Assembly: GCA_021812865.1 (NCBI GenBank)
Contig: JAKAMP010000008.1
Coordinates: 1-14,646, forward strand
Reading direction: 5' to 3'
Source of the DNA: Bacteroidota bacterium
GTDB taxonomy: Bacteria; Bacteroidota; Bacteroidia; Bacteroidales; JAAYUG01
DNA: 14,646 nt
Below the pieces are notes generated by a model, which was not told the DNA's origin, ran no database searches, and saw only the letters and a program-made list of their open reading frames with translations. The translations under genes and the position numbers were made by a program. Positions 7,675 through 14,238 of this stretch are shown piece by piece (the stretch's first letter is position 1; the number at the start of each line of letters is the position of its first letter).

Positions 7675-7682
7675 CAAAAATA
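7675..7682 (-). promoter_or_regulatory. Candidate -7 box for the 5838-7649 gene
   Basis: Minus strand TATTTTTG matches TAnnTTTG exactly and would start transcription near 7668, about 20 bases before ATG 7649. No TTG lies 17-23 bases further upstream, so the -33 element is weak or absent. Confidence 0.5.
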
Positions 7683-7820
7683 GCAGTTTTTATTTGCCCG
7701 GCTGACTGGAAACAGAAGTTCTAAAACATCATTTTATCCTCTTGGTTTCCATACCAACTGTATGCAAATGAAAATCGGTTCCCCCCGGAGATGAACAGCG
7801 CGCAGTTTTACTGGTTTGAC

Positions 7821-7828
7821 TATCTTTG
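7821..7828 (+). promoter_or_regulatory. Candidate -7 box of the MFS transporter gene
   Basis: TATCTTTG is an exact TAnnTTTG match nine bases (7828 to 7837) before the first ATG of the transporter frame. The expected start of transcription, near 7835, leaves a leader of about two bases. No -33 TTG is present at the usual distance. The box also overlaps the region just after an upstream in-frame TTG (7816), which argues against that codon as the start. Confidence 0.5.
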
Positions 7829-7836
7829 CAGGCTAT

Positions 7837-9042
7837 ATGCAATTCGTTAACCGGTCCCTGCGCAGCAATATCATTTACCTGTACCTGGTTAAGTTTTCCA
7901 GCTGGTTTATGCTGTATATGCCCATTGTGGTTCCTTTCTATCAGAGCAATGGGCTCAACCTGAAGGAACTCATGATTCTGCAGGCATGCTATTCCCTTTC
8001 CATTGTAATATTGGAAATTCCATCGGGATACCTGGCCGATGCGCTTGGAAGAAGGCTTACCATTCTGCTGGGAACGGTACTGGGCACGGCCGGTTTTGTT
8101 ATCTATTCGGCTACTTCTGGCTTCTGGCCTTTTCTGGTTGCCGAATTAACGCTGGGAATCGGCGCCAGCCTCATTTCAGGCGCTGACTCAGCCATTCTTT
8201 ATGATTCCTTGCAGGATTTGAAGCGGGAAAAGGATTACACCAGACTCGAAGGATGGGTTACCTCAGTGGGAAATTTCTCAGAAGCGGCAGCAGGCATTGC
8301 AGGTGCATTCCTGGCAAAATACATTTCCATTCGTGCCCCATATTATTTTCAGATTGGAGTGGCTATGACCGGCATTCCCGCGGCCATTCTCCTGATTGAG
8401 CCGGGCAGTCACCTGCAACGGGTAAAATTCACCATGAAGGATATCCTGGGTGTAGTGAGATATGCCATGATCGAAAACAAGATTCTCCGTCGTAATATCA
8501 TTTACTCTTCCATTATTGGGGCAAGCACGCTTACCATGGCATGGTTTGTACAGCCATATTTTCAGCTCATTCATATTCCCCTTGCCTGGTATGGAGTGTT
8601 ATGGACCACCCTTAACCTTACGGTTGCCCTTACGTCGGTAATCGCTTACAAGGTTGAAAACTGGTTAGGAAACCGGCTAACCATGGTCATGATCACCCTG
8701 GGCATTTCCCTGGGATATTTTGCTGCAGGATTTTTCCAAGCCATATGGGCGCTGGCATTCTTTTATGTATTTTACCTGGTAAGAGGGATTGCCACACCGG
8801 TACTGAAGAATTACGTCAATGCTCTTACCAGCTCAGAGATAAGGGCTACCGTGCTTTCAGTGAGAAGTTTCATTATCCGCATCCTCTTTGCAGGAATAGG
8901 CCCTTTCCTGGGTTGGTATTCGGGGAGATACAGTCTCCCTTCTGCATTTATTCTGGCGGGAATTACCTTTCTTATTCTGGGAGGGGCTACCCTGGCTGTT
9001 TCCCTGGTCGGGATGAAACAGCCCATGAGCAGAAAAGAATGA
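7837..9042 (+). CDS. Major facilitator superfamily transporter
   Basis: This 401-residue inner-membrane protein has about twelve predicted helices in two halves split by a charged central loop (around residues 195-220). The loop between helices 2 and 3 carries the MFS motif A in the form GYLADALGRR. EIPSGYLAD precedes it and GADSAILYDSL marks helix 4, a pattern I associate with small-molecule efflux or uptake MFS proteins. Nothing in the sequence identifies the substrate. I chose ATG 7837 over the in-frame TTG 7816 because a TAnnTTTG box lies between them. The gene is divergent from the 5838-7649 hydro-lyase across about 190 bases and converges with the MBL hydrolase gene, 13 bases away. It seems to be a single-gene unit. 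Confidence 0.9.
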   Translation: MQFVNRSLRSNIIYLYLVKFSSWFMLYMPIVVPFYQSNGLNLKELMILQACYSLSIVILEIPSGYLADALGRRLTILLGTVLGTAGFVIYSATSGFWPFLVAELTLGIGASLISGADSAILYDSLQDLKREKDYTRLEGWVTSVGNFSEAAAGIAGAFLAKYISIRAPYYFQIGVAMTGIPAAILLIEPGSHLQRVKFTMKDILGVVRYAMIENKILRRNIIYSSIIGASTLTMAWFVQPYFQLIHIPLAWYGVLWTTLNLTVALTSVIAYKVENWLGNRLTMVMITLGISLGYFAAGFFQAIWALAFFYVFYLVRGIATPVLKNYVNALTSSEIRATVLSVRSFIIRILFAGIGPFLGWYSGRYSLPSAFILAGITFLILGGATLAVSLVGMKQPMSRKE

Positions 9043-9055
9043 GTGCATTCAGTAT

Positions 9056-9817
9056 TCAGATATCGATAACTTGTCCGTCATGAGCCAGAAGTACTCCTTG
9101 CGGAAGGTCCTTCTGTACCTCTTCGTGGCATCCCATCTGGTGACCGATATGTGTGATATAAGCCCTCCTGGGACTCAGTTCCCTGATTACCTGCAAGGCT
9201 TCGTCCAGTGAGAAGTGGGAGAGATGCTTCTGCTTTCTCAATGCTCCAATTACCAGGTGCCGGGTACCGATGAGCTTCTCCTTTTCTTCCTCGCTGATAA
9301 AATTGGCATCGGTCAGGTAAGCAAAATCGCCGATCCGGAATCCAAGCACTGGCAGCCTATAATGCATGGCTCTTACCGGGATGATTTCTATCCCGTCGAC
9401 CATGAACGGCCGGTTTTCAACCACATGAAGTTCAACCTGCGGTACGCCAGGGTATTTTTTTTCGGAAAACACGTAGGCAAATTCCATTTTCAGCGAGTCG
9501 ATCACCATCTGCTCGGCATATACATCCATAGGCTTCTGCTTGATGTAGTTGAACGAACGGATGTCGTCCATGCCTGCTGTATGGTCTTTATGTTCATGGG
9601 TAAAAAGAATGGCATCGAGGTTATGCACATTCTCCCGAAGCATCTGCTGCCTGAAGTCAGGCCCGGTGTCGATAATGATCGTACGTCCGTTTTCCTCGAT
9701 AAGCACAGAAGCCCTGAGCCTTTTATCTCGTGGATCAACGGAAGAGCATGTCTCGCACCGGCAGGCAATGACCGGAACTCCTTGCGAGGTACCTGAGCCA
9801 AGGATGATAACTTTCAA
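9056..9817 (-). CDS. PhnP-like metallo-beta-lactamase-fold hydrolase
   Basis: This 253-residue cytoplasmic metal-dependent hydrolase resembles PhnP, the cyclic phosphodiesterase of phosphonate breakdown. The N-terminus GSGTSQGVPVIACRCETC places C19, C21 and C24 where PhnP has its extra structural zinc site. The catalytic metal motif is T73-H74-E-H76-K-D78-H79. AMHYRLPVLGFR, LTDANF and THIGHQMG supply the later metal-binding histidines and aspartate. No phn gene is nearby, so a phosphonate role is unlikely here. Related MBL proteins of Bacteroidota are widespread and mostly uncharacterised, and the real substrate may be another phosphodiester. The start at ATG 9817 is supported by a good promoter 28 bases upstream. 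The gene converges with the MFS gene and is divergent from the methyltransferase gene. Confidence 0.9.
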   Translation of the reverse strand: MKVIILGSGTSQGVPVIACRCETCSSVDPRDKRLRASVLIEENGRTIIIDTGPDFRQQMLRENVHNLDAILFTHEHKDHTAGMDDIRSFNYIKQKPMDVYAEQMVIDSLKMEFAYVFSEKKYPGVPQVELHVVENRPFMVDGIEIIPVRAMHYRLPVLGFRIGDFAYLTDANFISEEEKEKLIGTRHLVIGALRKQKHLSHFSLDEALQVIRELSPRRAYITHIGHQMGCHEEVQKDLPQGVLLAHDGQVIDI

Positions 9818-9845
9818 AATGTATTGATGTATTTTCGATAATCTA

Positions 9846-9879
9846 CAAATTTAATAGAAGTCTTCTTTCCCGGTTCAAA
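9846..9879 (-). promoter_or_regulatory. Bacteroidota-type promoter of the MBL hydrolase gene
   Basis: On the minus strand TTTG (9879-9876) is followed by 22 bases and TAAATTTG (9853-9846), an exact TAnnTTTG match within the accepted spacing. Transcription would start near 9839, giving a leader of about 20 bases to ATG 9817. Confidence 0.8.
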
Positions 9880-9906
9880 CCGATTTGGTAAATTCGAACA
9901 AAAAAA

Positions 9907-10614
9907 ATGGAACCCGTCATTTACCTGATACCGAACACACTGGGCAGTGATGACATTAGGGAAGTCATTCCTGCCGGCATCTTCGGGAAGATCAGAACGA
10001 TCAGGCATTTTGTGGTTGAAAGTGAACGTTCCGCGCGCCGGTTCCTGGTCAGGGCTGCATTGGACACGCCGATCGACCATCTGATCTTTCACGTTGTCGA
10101 CGAACATAGCCGCCCTCCCGATATCGAACAGCTGATCAGCCTTATCCGGGAGCAGGGCAAGATCGGAATCCTTTCCGATGCAGGCTTGCCGGGCATTGCC
10201 GACCCTGGTTCTGACCTGGTAAAACTGGCACACCGACAAGGGATCAGGGTTGTTCCGCTTACAGGACCAAGTTCCATTTTTCTCGCCCTCATGGCTTCCG
10301 GATTGAACGGCCAGAATTTTGCCTTTAATGGTTATCTTCCTATCAAAAAGCCAGAACGTATAAGGAAGTTAAAGCTTCTTGAAGTGCGTTCAAAATCAGA
10401 GCGGCAGTCTCAGATATTCATGGAAACACCCTACCGGAACATGAGTTTGGTGGAGGACCTGCTGAACCAGCTGCAGCCCGAAACACTATTATGCATTGCT
10501 TCAGATATTTCCCTTGCTTCTGAATCCATTCGCACACAGTCCATCCGGCAATGGAAAGAATCAGCGCCTGACATAAACAAAAAGCCTGCAATTTTTATAT
10601 TGCAGGCTGAATGA
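9907..10614 (+). CDS. RsmI-like SAM-dependent methyltransferase (tetrapyrrole methylase fold)
   Basis: This 235-residue protein has the core motifs of the RsmI branch of the tetrapyrrole methylase superfamily: SDAGLPGIADPG (90-101), TGPSS (119-123), NGYLPIKK (141-148) and METPYR (172-177). RsmI itself 2'-O-methylates C1402 of 16S rRNA and is about 285 residues. This protein lacks the C-terminal extension, and its N-terminus IYLIPNTLG differs from the usual YVVATPIGNL. I therefore take it as the shorter RsmI paralogue often found in Bacteroidota, with unproven substrate, not as RsmI. ATG 9907 is preceded by an A-rich tract without a Shine-Dalgarno sequence. A weak -7-like TAAATTCG (9889-9896) lies upstream. 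Its last ten codons overlap a hairpin that looks like the terminator of the opposing FKBP genes. Confidence 0.85.
   Translation: MEPVIYLIPNTLGSDDIREVIPAGIFGKIRTIRHFVVESERSARRFLVRAALDTPIDHLIFHVVDEHSRPPDIEQLISLIREQGKIGILSDAGLPGIADPGSDLVKLAHRQGIRVVPLTGPSSIFLALMASGLNGQNFAFNGYLPIKKPERIRKLKLLEVRSKSERQSQIFMETPYRNMSLVEDLLNQLQPETLLCIASDISLASESIRTQSIRQWKESAPDINKKPAIFILQAE
10579..10608 (-). terminator. Intrinsic terminator of the FKBP gene cluster, inside a convergent CDS
   Basis: AGCCTGCAAT (10583-10592) and ATTGCAGGCT (10599-10608) form a perfect 10-bp stem with a 6-base loop. On the minus strand the stem is followed by TTTTGTTTATG, giving the U-rich tail of an intrinsic terminator. It lies 24 bases after the stop codon at 10632. 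On the plus strand there is no T run after the stem, so termination should be mainly for minus-strand transcripts. The stem lies wholly within codons for the methyltransferase C-terminus. Confidence 0.8.
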
Positions 10615-10631
10615 CGAACGGTCTCCTGCCC

Positions 10632-11570
10632 TCATTGAATGTTTGAAACCTCATACTGGTATACCAGGGTTGAGAACGGAGGGATAGGGGTATAATAGGA
10701 GGGAATTTCTCCGTAAGCCTGCATGTATGGAAGGATTAATCTGCCTTTTTCGCCTAGCTTCATGAGTTTAGCACCCGCTGAGAATCCGGGAATCAATGAG
10801 GTAGAACTAGTACTGAATACAAAAGGAGTTCCTCCGGTATTATCATCAATGATCCAGGAGCTGTTTTCGATGAAATAGGCTTTATAGAATACCGTAATGG
10901 AATTGGTCGGGTTGGGGTATGCCCCTGTTCCCGGCACATCTATAATGTGAACTACGCCTGTACTGGTGGTATCGGCAATTTTTTCTGCAGCAATGGTATC
11001 CAAGTAACTGGTAAAAAGCTGGTGTTCATATGCCTGCATATCCGGAATCACTTTAATAAGCTCAACATAGAAAATAACCGTGGCATAAGAGCCAATCCCC
11101 ATGGAAGAACTGCCTTCTTTTCCATAGGCAAGCGAACTCGGAAGAATAAACGTGGCTTTTCCACCTTCCTTCATCATTTTTAAAGCCTGCTGCATACCGT
11201 TAAACCACCATGCCAGCCTGTATTTGAGAGGATAATAGAAAGTGCTGCTGGAATAAATTCCATTCACCTGGGCAATCGACTTTATATTGGTGGAAACAAT
11301 CCGGTCATCGATGAGTTTGATGGAATAGTTGAATATCACCGCGGTTGAGTCCAGCGAAGGGCTAGCTCCTGTGCCGGTATCGATAGGAATATAGTAAAGT
11401 CCACTCGACGTGGGTGCAACTGTTATGTTATGTGTAACAAGGTACTGTTTAAGCAGCGTCTGTTCCTTTGTCTGCAATTCTTCATCGGAAGCAACTTTTG
11501 AACACGAAAAGATGACCATTGACATCAGTCCCAGCAATCCAAACAACCTGAATCTTTCTGTTTTTTTCAT
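10632..11570 (-). CDS. Lipoprotein with two FKBP-type peptidyl-prolyl isomerase domains
   Basis: This 312-residue protein starts with a lipoprotein signal (MKKTERFRLFGLLGLMSMVIFSC, lipidated C23), so it should be anchored in the inner or outer membrane facing the periplasm. Two FKBP-like domains follow, at about 55-173 and 203-311. The first contains SGLYYI, LPSSLAYGKEG and a hydrophobic end VIFYVELIKV. It carries an insertion of about 25 residues between the early strands and the central helix, and lacks the F-D pair of classical FKBPs. The second contains LIPGFSAGAKLMKLGEKGRLILPYMQAYG and is more degenerate. Isomerase activity is therefore less certain than the fold, and a chaperone role is possible. 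It is the last gene of the minus-strand set and is followed by a terminator. The gap to the previous gene is 86 bases. Confidence 0.88.
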   Translation of the reverse strand: MKKTERFRLFGLLGLMSMVIFSCSKVASDEELQTKEQTLLKQYLVTHNITVAPTSSGLYYIPIDTGTGASPSLDSTAVIFNYSIKLIDDRIVSTNIKSIAQVNGIYSSSTFYYPLKYRLAWWFNGMQQALKMMKEGGKATFILPSSLAYGKEGSSSMGIGSYATVIFYVELIKVIPDMQAYEHQLFTSYLDTIAAEKIADTTSTGVVHIIDVPGTGAYPNPTNSITVFYKAYFIENSSWIIDDNTGGTPFVFSTSSTSLIPGFSAGAKLMKLGEKGRLILPYMQAYGEIPSYYTPIPPFSTLVYQYEVSNIQ

Positions 11571-11656
11571 AGGATATTTATTTGATCAAAATAAGGGTAT
11601 AGCTTTTTTGACTTTTAGATGCATCCTGGCGATGAAAGGTTGCGCAGGGTAAACGG

Positions 11657-12532
11657 TTATCGGATATTTTTTATTGTCACCTCGTAAATCAAAGAGGTAT
11701 AAGGAGGTACAATGCCGGTGGATGACCCTTCCTGACCAAAAGCCAGACTGGAGGGAAGAATGAACAGGGCTTTCTCTCCTTCTTCCATCAGTCCGATTCC
11801 TTCTTCCAGCCCCTTTAGCACCTGCCATTCCTGCCCGTAAACATATTGGAACGGTTCTTCCTGTTTGATGGTTGAATCAAAAAACTTCCCATTCAGGAAA
11901 CGGCCTTCATAATCAATAGTCAGGGTGTCGCCCAGCATGACTTTTTTCCCATCACCCTGGCTCAGTTTGATGTAATACAGACCCGACGGCTGCGGAGCCA
12001 CTTTAATCTGTGCACCTTCCAGAAATTGTTTGAGTATCTCTTTTTCATATTCACCAAAGTCTTCGATCCATTTCAGGAAGGCTTCTTTTTCACGGTTATA
12101 TTGCTCTTCGGATTGAATTTCCAAAACGGAAGCAGATATAATCATATCATCACCCTCCTTCAGGAAAGAAGGCAATGTTTTTCCCAGGGTTTTTTGAAAA
12201 AAATCACCTGCAGGGATGATGAAGCTTGCACTGTCGCCCTCTGCCATCATGGTAAAACATGCATTCACCGAACGGGGATAATTGGCTTTTTCCAGCCTGA
12301 ACTTTCTCCGGCCGGTGAAAAACACGGAATCGTGAATGGTGCTGTAAGCCAGGTCGGTCGTAATATAATCGCCATAACTGGCTTTCTGGGCGGACTCGCC
12401 TATCTTGTGAAGTGAAAAGTAGATACCATCTGGACTCTTCGTGTAGCCCGGATATTTTCCTTTGCATGCCGACATAAAAAACGCAACCGCTATCAGGATC
12501 AATGTGGCAGAAAACTTCGTCTTGATTTTCAT
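11657..12532 (-). CDS. FKBP-type peptidyl-prolyl isomerase lipoprotein (degenerate N-terminal plus canonical C-terminal domain)
   Basis: This 291-residue protein has a lipoprotein signal with box MSAC (C23). Residues about 33-138 resemble a degenerate FKBP domain (DGIYFSLHKIGE, MAEGDSASFIIPAGDFF, ending MIISASVLEI). A charged, probably helical linker at about 140-172 follows, then a well preserved FKBP domain at about 180-291. This last domain keeps the ligand-pocket pattern: DYEG with Y208, FFDS with F218 and D219, PFQYVYG, a VLKGLEEG helix, LPSSLAFGQEG and VPPYTSLIYEV. It is the only copy in the cluster with the classical F-D pair, so it is the best candidate for real cis-trans prolyl isomerase activity on exported proteins. 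It lies 32 bases downstream of the next FKBP gene and was probably transcribed with it. Confidence 0.92.
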   Translation of the reverse strand: MKIKTKFSATLILIAVAFFMSACKGKYPGYTKSPDGIYFSLHKIGESAQKASYGDYITTDLAYSTIHDSVFFTGRRKFRLEKANYPRSVNACFTMMAEGDSASFIIPAGDFFQKTLGKTLPSFLKEGDDMIISASVLEIQSEEQYNREKEAFLKWIEDFGEYEKEILKQFLEGAQIKVAPQPSGLYYIKLSQGDGKKVMLGDTLTIDYEGRFLNGKFFDSTIKQEEPFQYVYGQEWQVLKGLEEGIGLMEEGEKALFILPSSLAFGQEGSSTGIVPPYTSLIYEVTIKNIR

Positions 12533-12564
12533 AGAACCGGTTATATTACTTGATCATCCCGAGG

Positions 12565-13128
12565 CTATTCGGGTTTCAGGGAAACAATCTCAACATCATA
12601 AACAATGATGGCCCTCCCTGGAATTTTTTTTGAGTCGCCGATCAGTCCATAGGCTAGGTAGGGCGGCATAATAAATTTTGCCTGGTCACCCTGGTGCAGG
12701 AGCAGAACCCCTTCTTCCAGCCCAGATTCAACATTACCCTGCCCAATACGAAACGTTTTCAGACCAAGCGAATCCGATGAATATACTGTATTTCCGTCGG
12801 GCAGTGAAATTCTGTATTTCAGGCTAATCACATCTCCTTTTTCTGCTTTCTTGCCGTTGCCATGATTGATGATCATATACCAGAGGCCGGTTTGTGTGGG
12901 TGTCATCTGCCAGCCTTCCCGAGCAATGAGGTTTTTAATGGTTGCCTGGTCCTTTTTAACAATATACCGGTTTACTTTAACCAGATCGGGCGTGACCCTC
13001 GGGGTTTCCTGGTTAGCAGGAGAAGTTGGAGATCCGCATGCGCCAAGCAATACCATAAAGGAAGCCAGTGTTACGGCTTCATGGAACATCGTCATGATGA
13101 GCCGCTTATCACTGAAGCCAGTTTTCAT
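12565..13128 (-). CDS. GldI-like FKBP-type peptidyl-prolyl isomerase lipoprotein
   Basis: This is a 187-residue single-domain protein if it starts at ATG 13128. A signal segment ends in the lipobox LLGAC (C31), so it is a periplasmic-side lipoprotein. The FKBP domain (about 78-184) reads TGLWYMIINHG, KGDVISLKYRISLPDG, GLEEGVLLLHQGDQAKFIMPPYLAYG and ends IIVYDVEIVSL. The classical F-D pair is replaced by TVYSS (114-118), as I recall for GldI proteins, which support gliding motility and type IX secretion in flavobacteria. No other gld genes are present here, so a general folding role is equally likely. ATG 13128 overlaps the nrnA end by 20 bases. ATG 13095 would avoid the overlap and still leave a signal peptide. 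The frame stays open to ATG 13236, but that start is implausible because it overlaps nrnA by 128 bases. Confidence 0.9.
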   Translation of the reverse strand: MKTGFSDKRLIMTMFHEAVTLASFMVLLGACGSPTSPANQETPRVTPDLVKVNRYIVKKDQATIKNLIAREGWQMTPTQTGLWYMIINHGNGKKAEKGDVISLKYRISLPDGNTVYSSDSLGLKTFRIGQGNVESGLEEGVLLLHQGDQAKFIMPPYLAYGLIGDSKKIPGRAIIVYDVEIVSLKPE

Positions 13129-14155
13129 ACTGCGGAAGAAGTGAAATGAATTTTTCAATAGCTGCTGGCATGGGAAGTTCCGACTCGCCGCCGGCCGCAT
13201 TCTGGTGTCCTCCACCCTTGAAATGCTCTTTGGCAATTCGATTCACGGGGATTTTCCCCTTGGAACGTAGGGATATCTTGATGTGGTCGTTCTTCTCAAT
13301 AAAAAAGGCTGTGAATTGAATCCCTGCAATCGAAAACGGAAGGTTCACAAATCCTTCCGAGTCTCCTGGGATAAAATTGAATTGCTCCTGTTCCTGCAAG
13401 GTAAGACTGATATAGGCCGCATGGTATTCCGGTATGATCTTCATCTTTTCGTTGAGACAGTATCCCATAAGCCGCATGCGGCTGTCGGAATAGTTTTCAT
13501 ACACCAGGCTGAATATGCGGTTCTTATCTATGCCGCATTGCAACAGCTGGCCCACGGCATGCCATGTGGCTGGCTGGGATGAATTGAAACTGAAACATCC
13601 CGTATCGGTCATGATCCCCGTGAACAGGTTTTCAGCTGTGGGTTTGTCTATTAGCCTCCCATCGCCCAGTTTGCTGATGAGATAAAAGATGAGCTCAGAG
13701 GTTGAACTTGGCCGGGTATCGGAGAAAACGAGGTTGGCTTTAATATCAGGTTCAGGGTGATGATCGATCAATACCTTGAAGGCCGGATGATTTTCAAAAA
13801 CCGACATCATTTTTTTAAGCCTTGGCAAAGTATTGAAATCAACAAATACCAGTAGGTCGCAGGAAGAGAGATATCTACCAGTCAGTTCTTTGTCGTCTTC
13901 ATATAGAAATACCACCTCATGCCCGGGCAGCCATTGAAGAAACGCAGGGTAGGGATTGGGAGTAAACACCCTGATCTCCGGTAGTTCCTTTGCTTTAAGA
14001 TAGTGGTACAAGGCAAGGGATGATCCTATCGCGTCACCATCGGCATCATAGTGGGTCACGATACCTGCTCTCCTCGATTTTTCAATGATCTGCCGTAACG
14101 TTTTAACCGATGCTTCCGGAAATACACTGGAATATGCCTTTTCAGGGCTGCTCAT
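13109..14155 (-). CDS. nrnA: DHH/DHHA1-family phosphoesterase (oligoribonuclease/pAp phosphatase, NrnA type)
   Basis: This 348-residue cytoplasmic enzyme has all DHH-family motifs: H35-x-D-x-D-G-D in THYDADGDAIGS, D106 in LVFVDF, D131-H-H in LIDHHPEPD, and D184 in GIMTDTGCF. A C-terminal DHHA1 domain ends in the substrate-binding KGGGHQNAAGG. NrnA enzymes degrade RNA dinucleotides and short oligoribonucleotides from the 3' end and dephosphorylate 3'-phosphoadenosine 5'-phosphate using manganese; the length is about that of the family. It starts the minus-strand set and overlaps the GldI-like gene slightly, which suggests translational coupling. It is divergent from ndk over 83 bases. Only a near-match -7 box (TATTTTTA, 14186-14179) lies upstream. 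I assign the symbol by motif order and size, and pAp-versus-RNA preference cannot be read from the sequence. Confidence 0.93.
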   Translation of the reverse strand: MSSPEKAYSSVFPEASVKTLRQIIEKSRRAGIVTHYDADGDAIGSSLALYHYLKAKELPEIRVFTPNPYPAFLQWLPGHEVVFLYEDDKELTGRYLSSCDLLVFVDFNTLPRLKKMMSVFENHPAFKVLIDHHPEPDIKANLVFSDTRPSSTSELIFYLISKLGDGRLIDKPTAENLFTGIMTDTGCFSFNSSQPATWHAVGQLLQCGIDKNRIFSLVYENYSDSRMRLMGYCLNEKMKIIPEYHAAYISLTLQEQEQFNFIPGDSEGFVNLPFSIAGIQFTAFFIEKNDHIKISLRSKGKIPVNRIAKEHFKGGGHQNAAGGESELPMPAAIEKFISLLPQYENWLQ

Positions 14156-14163
14156 TATTTTTT

Positions 14164-14196
14164 TGTTATGAAGCGCTAAAAATACATATATTTGGC
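14164..14196 (+). promoter_or_regulatory. Bacteroidota-type promoter of ndk
   Basis: TTTG (14164-14167) is followed by 21 bases and then TATATTTG (14189-14196), an exact TAnnTTTG match at accepted spacing. Transcription would begin near 14203, leaving an AT-rich leader of about 36 bases before ATG 14239. Confidence 0.8.
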
Positions 14197-14238
14197 CTCA
14201 TTAAAAAATGTTTTTATTAAACTCAAACACCAGTAAAC

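Noticed and set aside
7742..7764. Overlapping short inverted repeats (TTGGT/ACCAA and CATAC/GTATG) in the divergent promoter region
   Set aside because: Arms of five bases in AT-rich intergenic DNA are expected by chance.
9889..9896. TAAATTCG as a promoter -7 box for the RsmI-like gene
   Set aside because: It has one mismatch to TAnnTTTG and no TTG at the proper upstream distance, so it is too weak to list as a feature.
12558..12573. CCCGA/TCGGG hairpin between the first two FKBP genes as a terminator
   Set aside because: It has only five base pairs with no following T run, so it is likely incidental or at most an mRNA stability element.
13283..13582. 99-codon plus-strand frame inside nrnA, and similar antisense frames in other genes
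   Set aside because: They lie antisense to well-supported genes and show no family motifs.
14179..14186. Minus-strand TATTTTTA as the nrnA promoter
   Set aside because: It is one base off consensus and lacks a -33 element. It may still be used, but the sequence does not show it convincingly.
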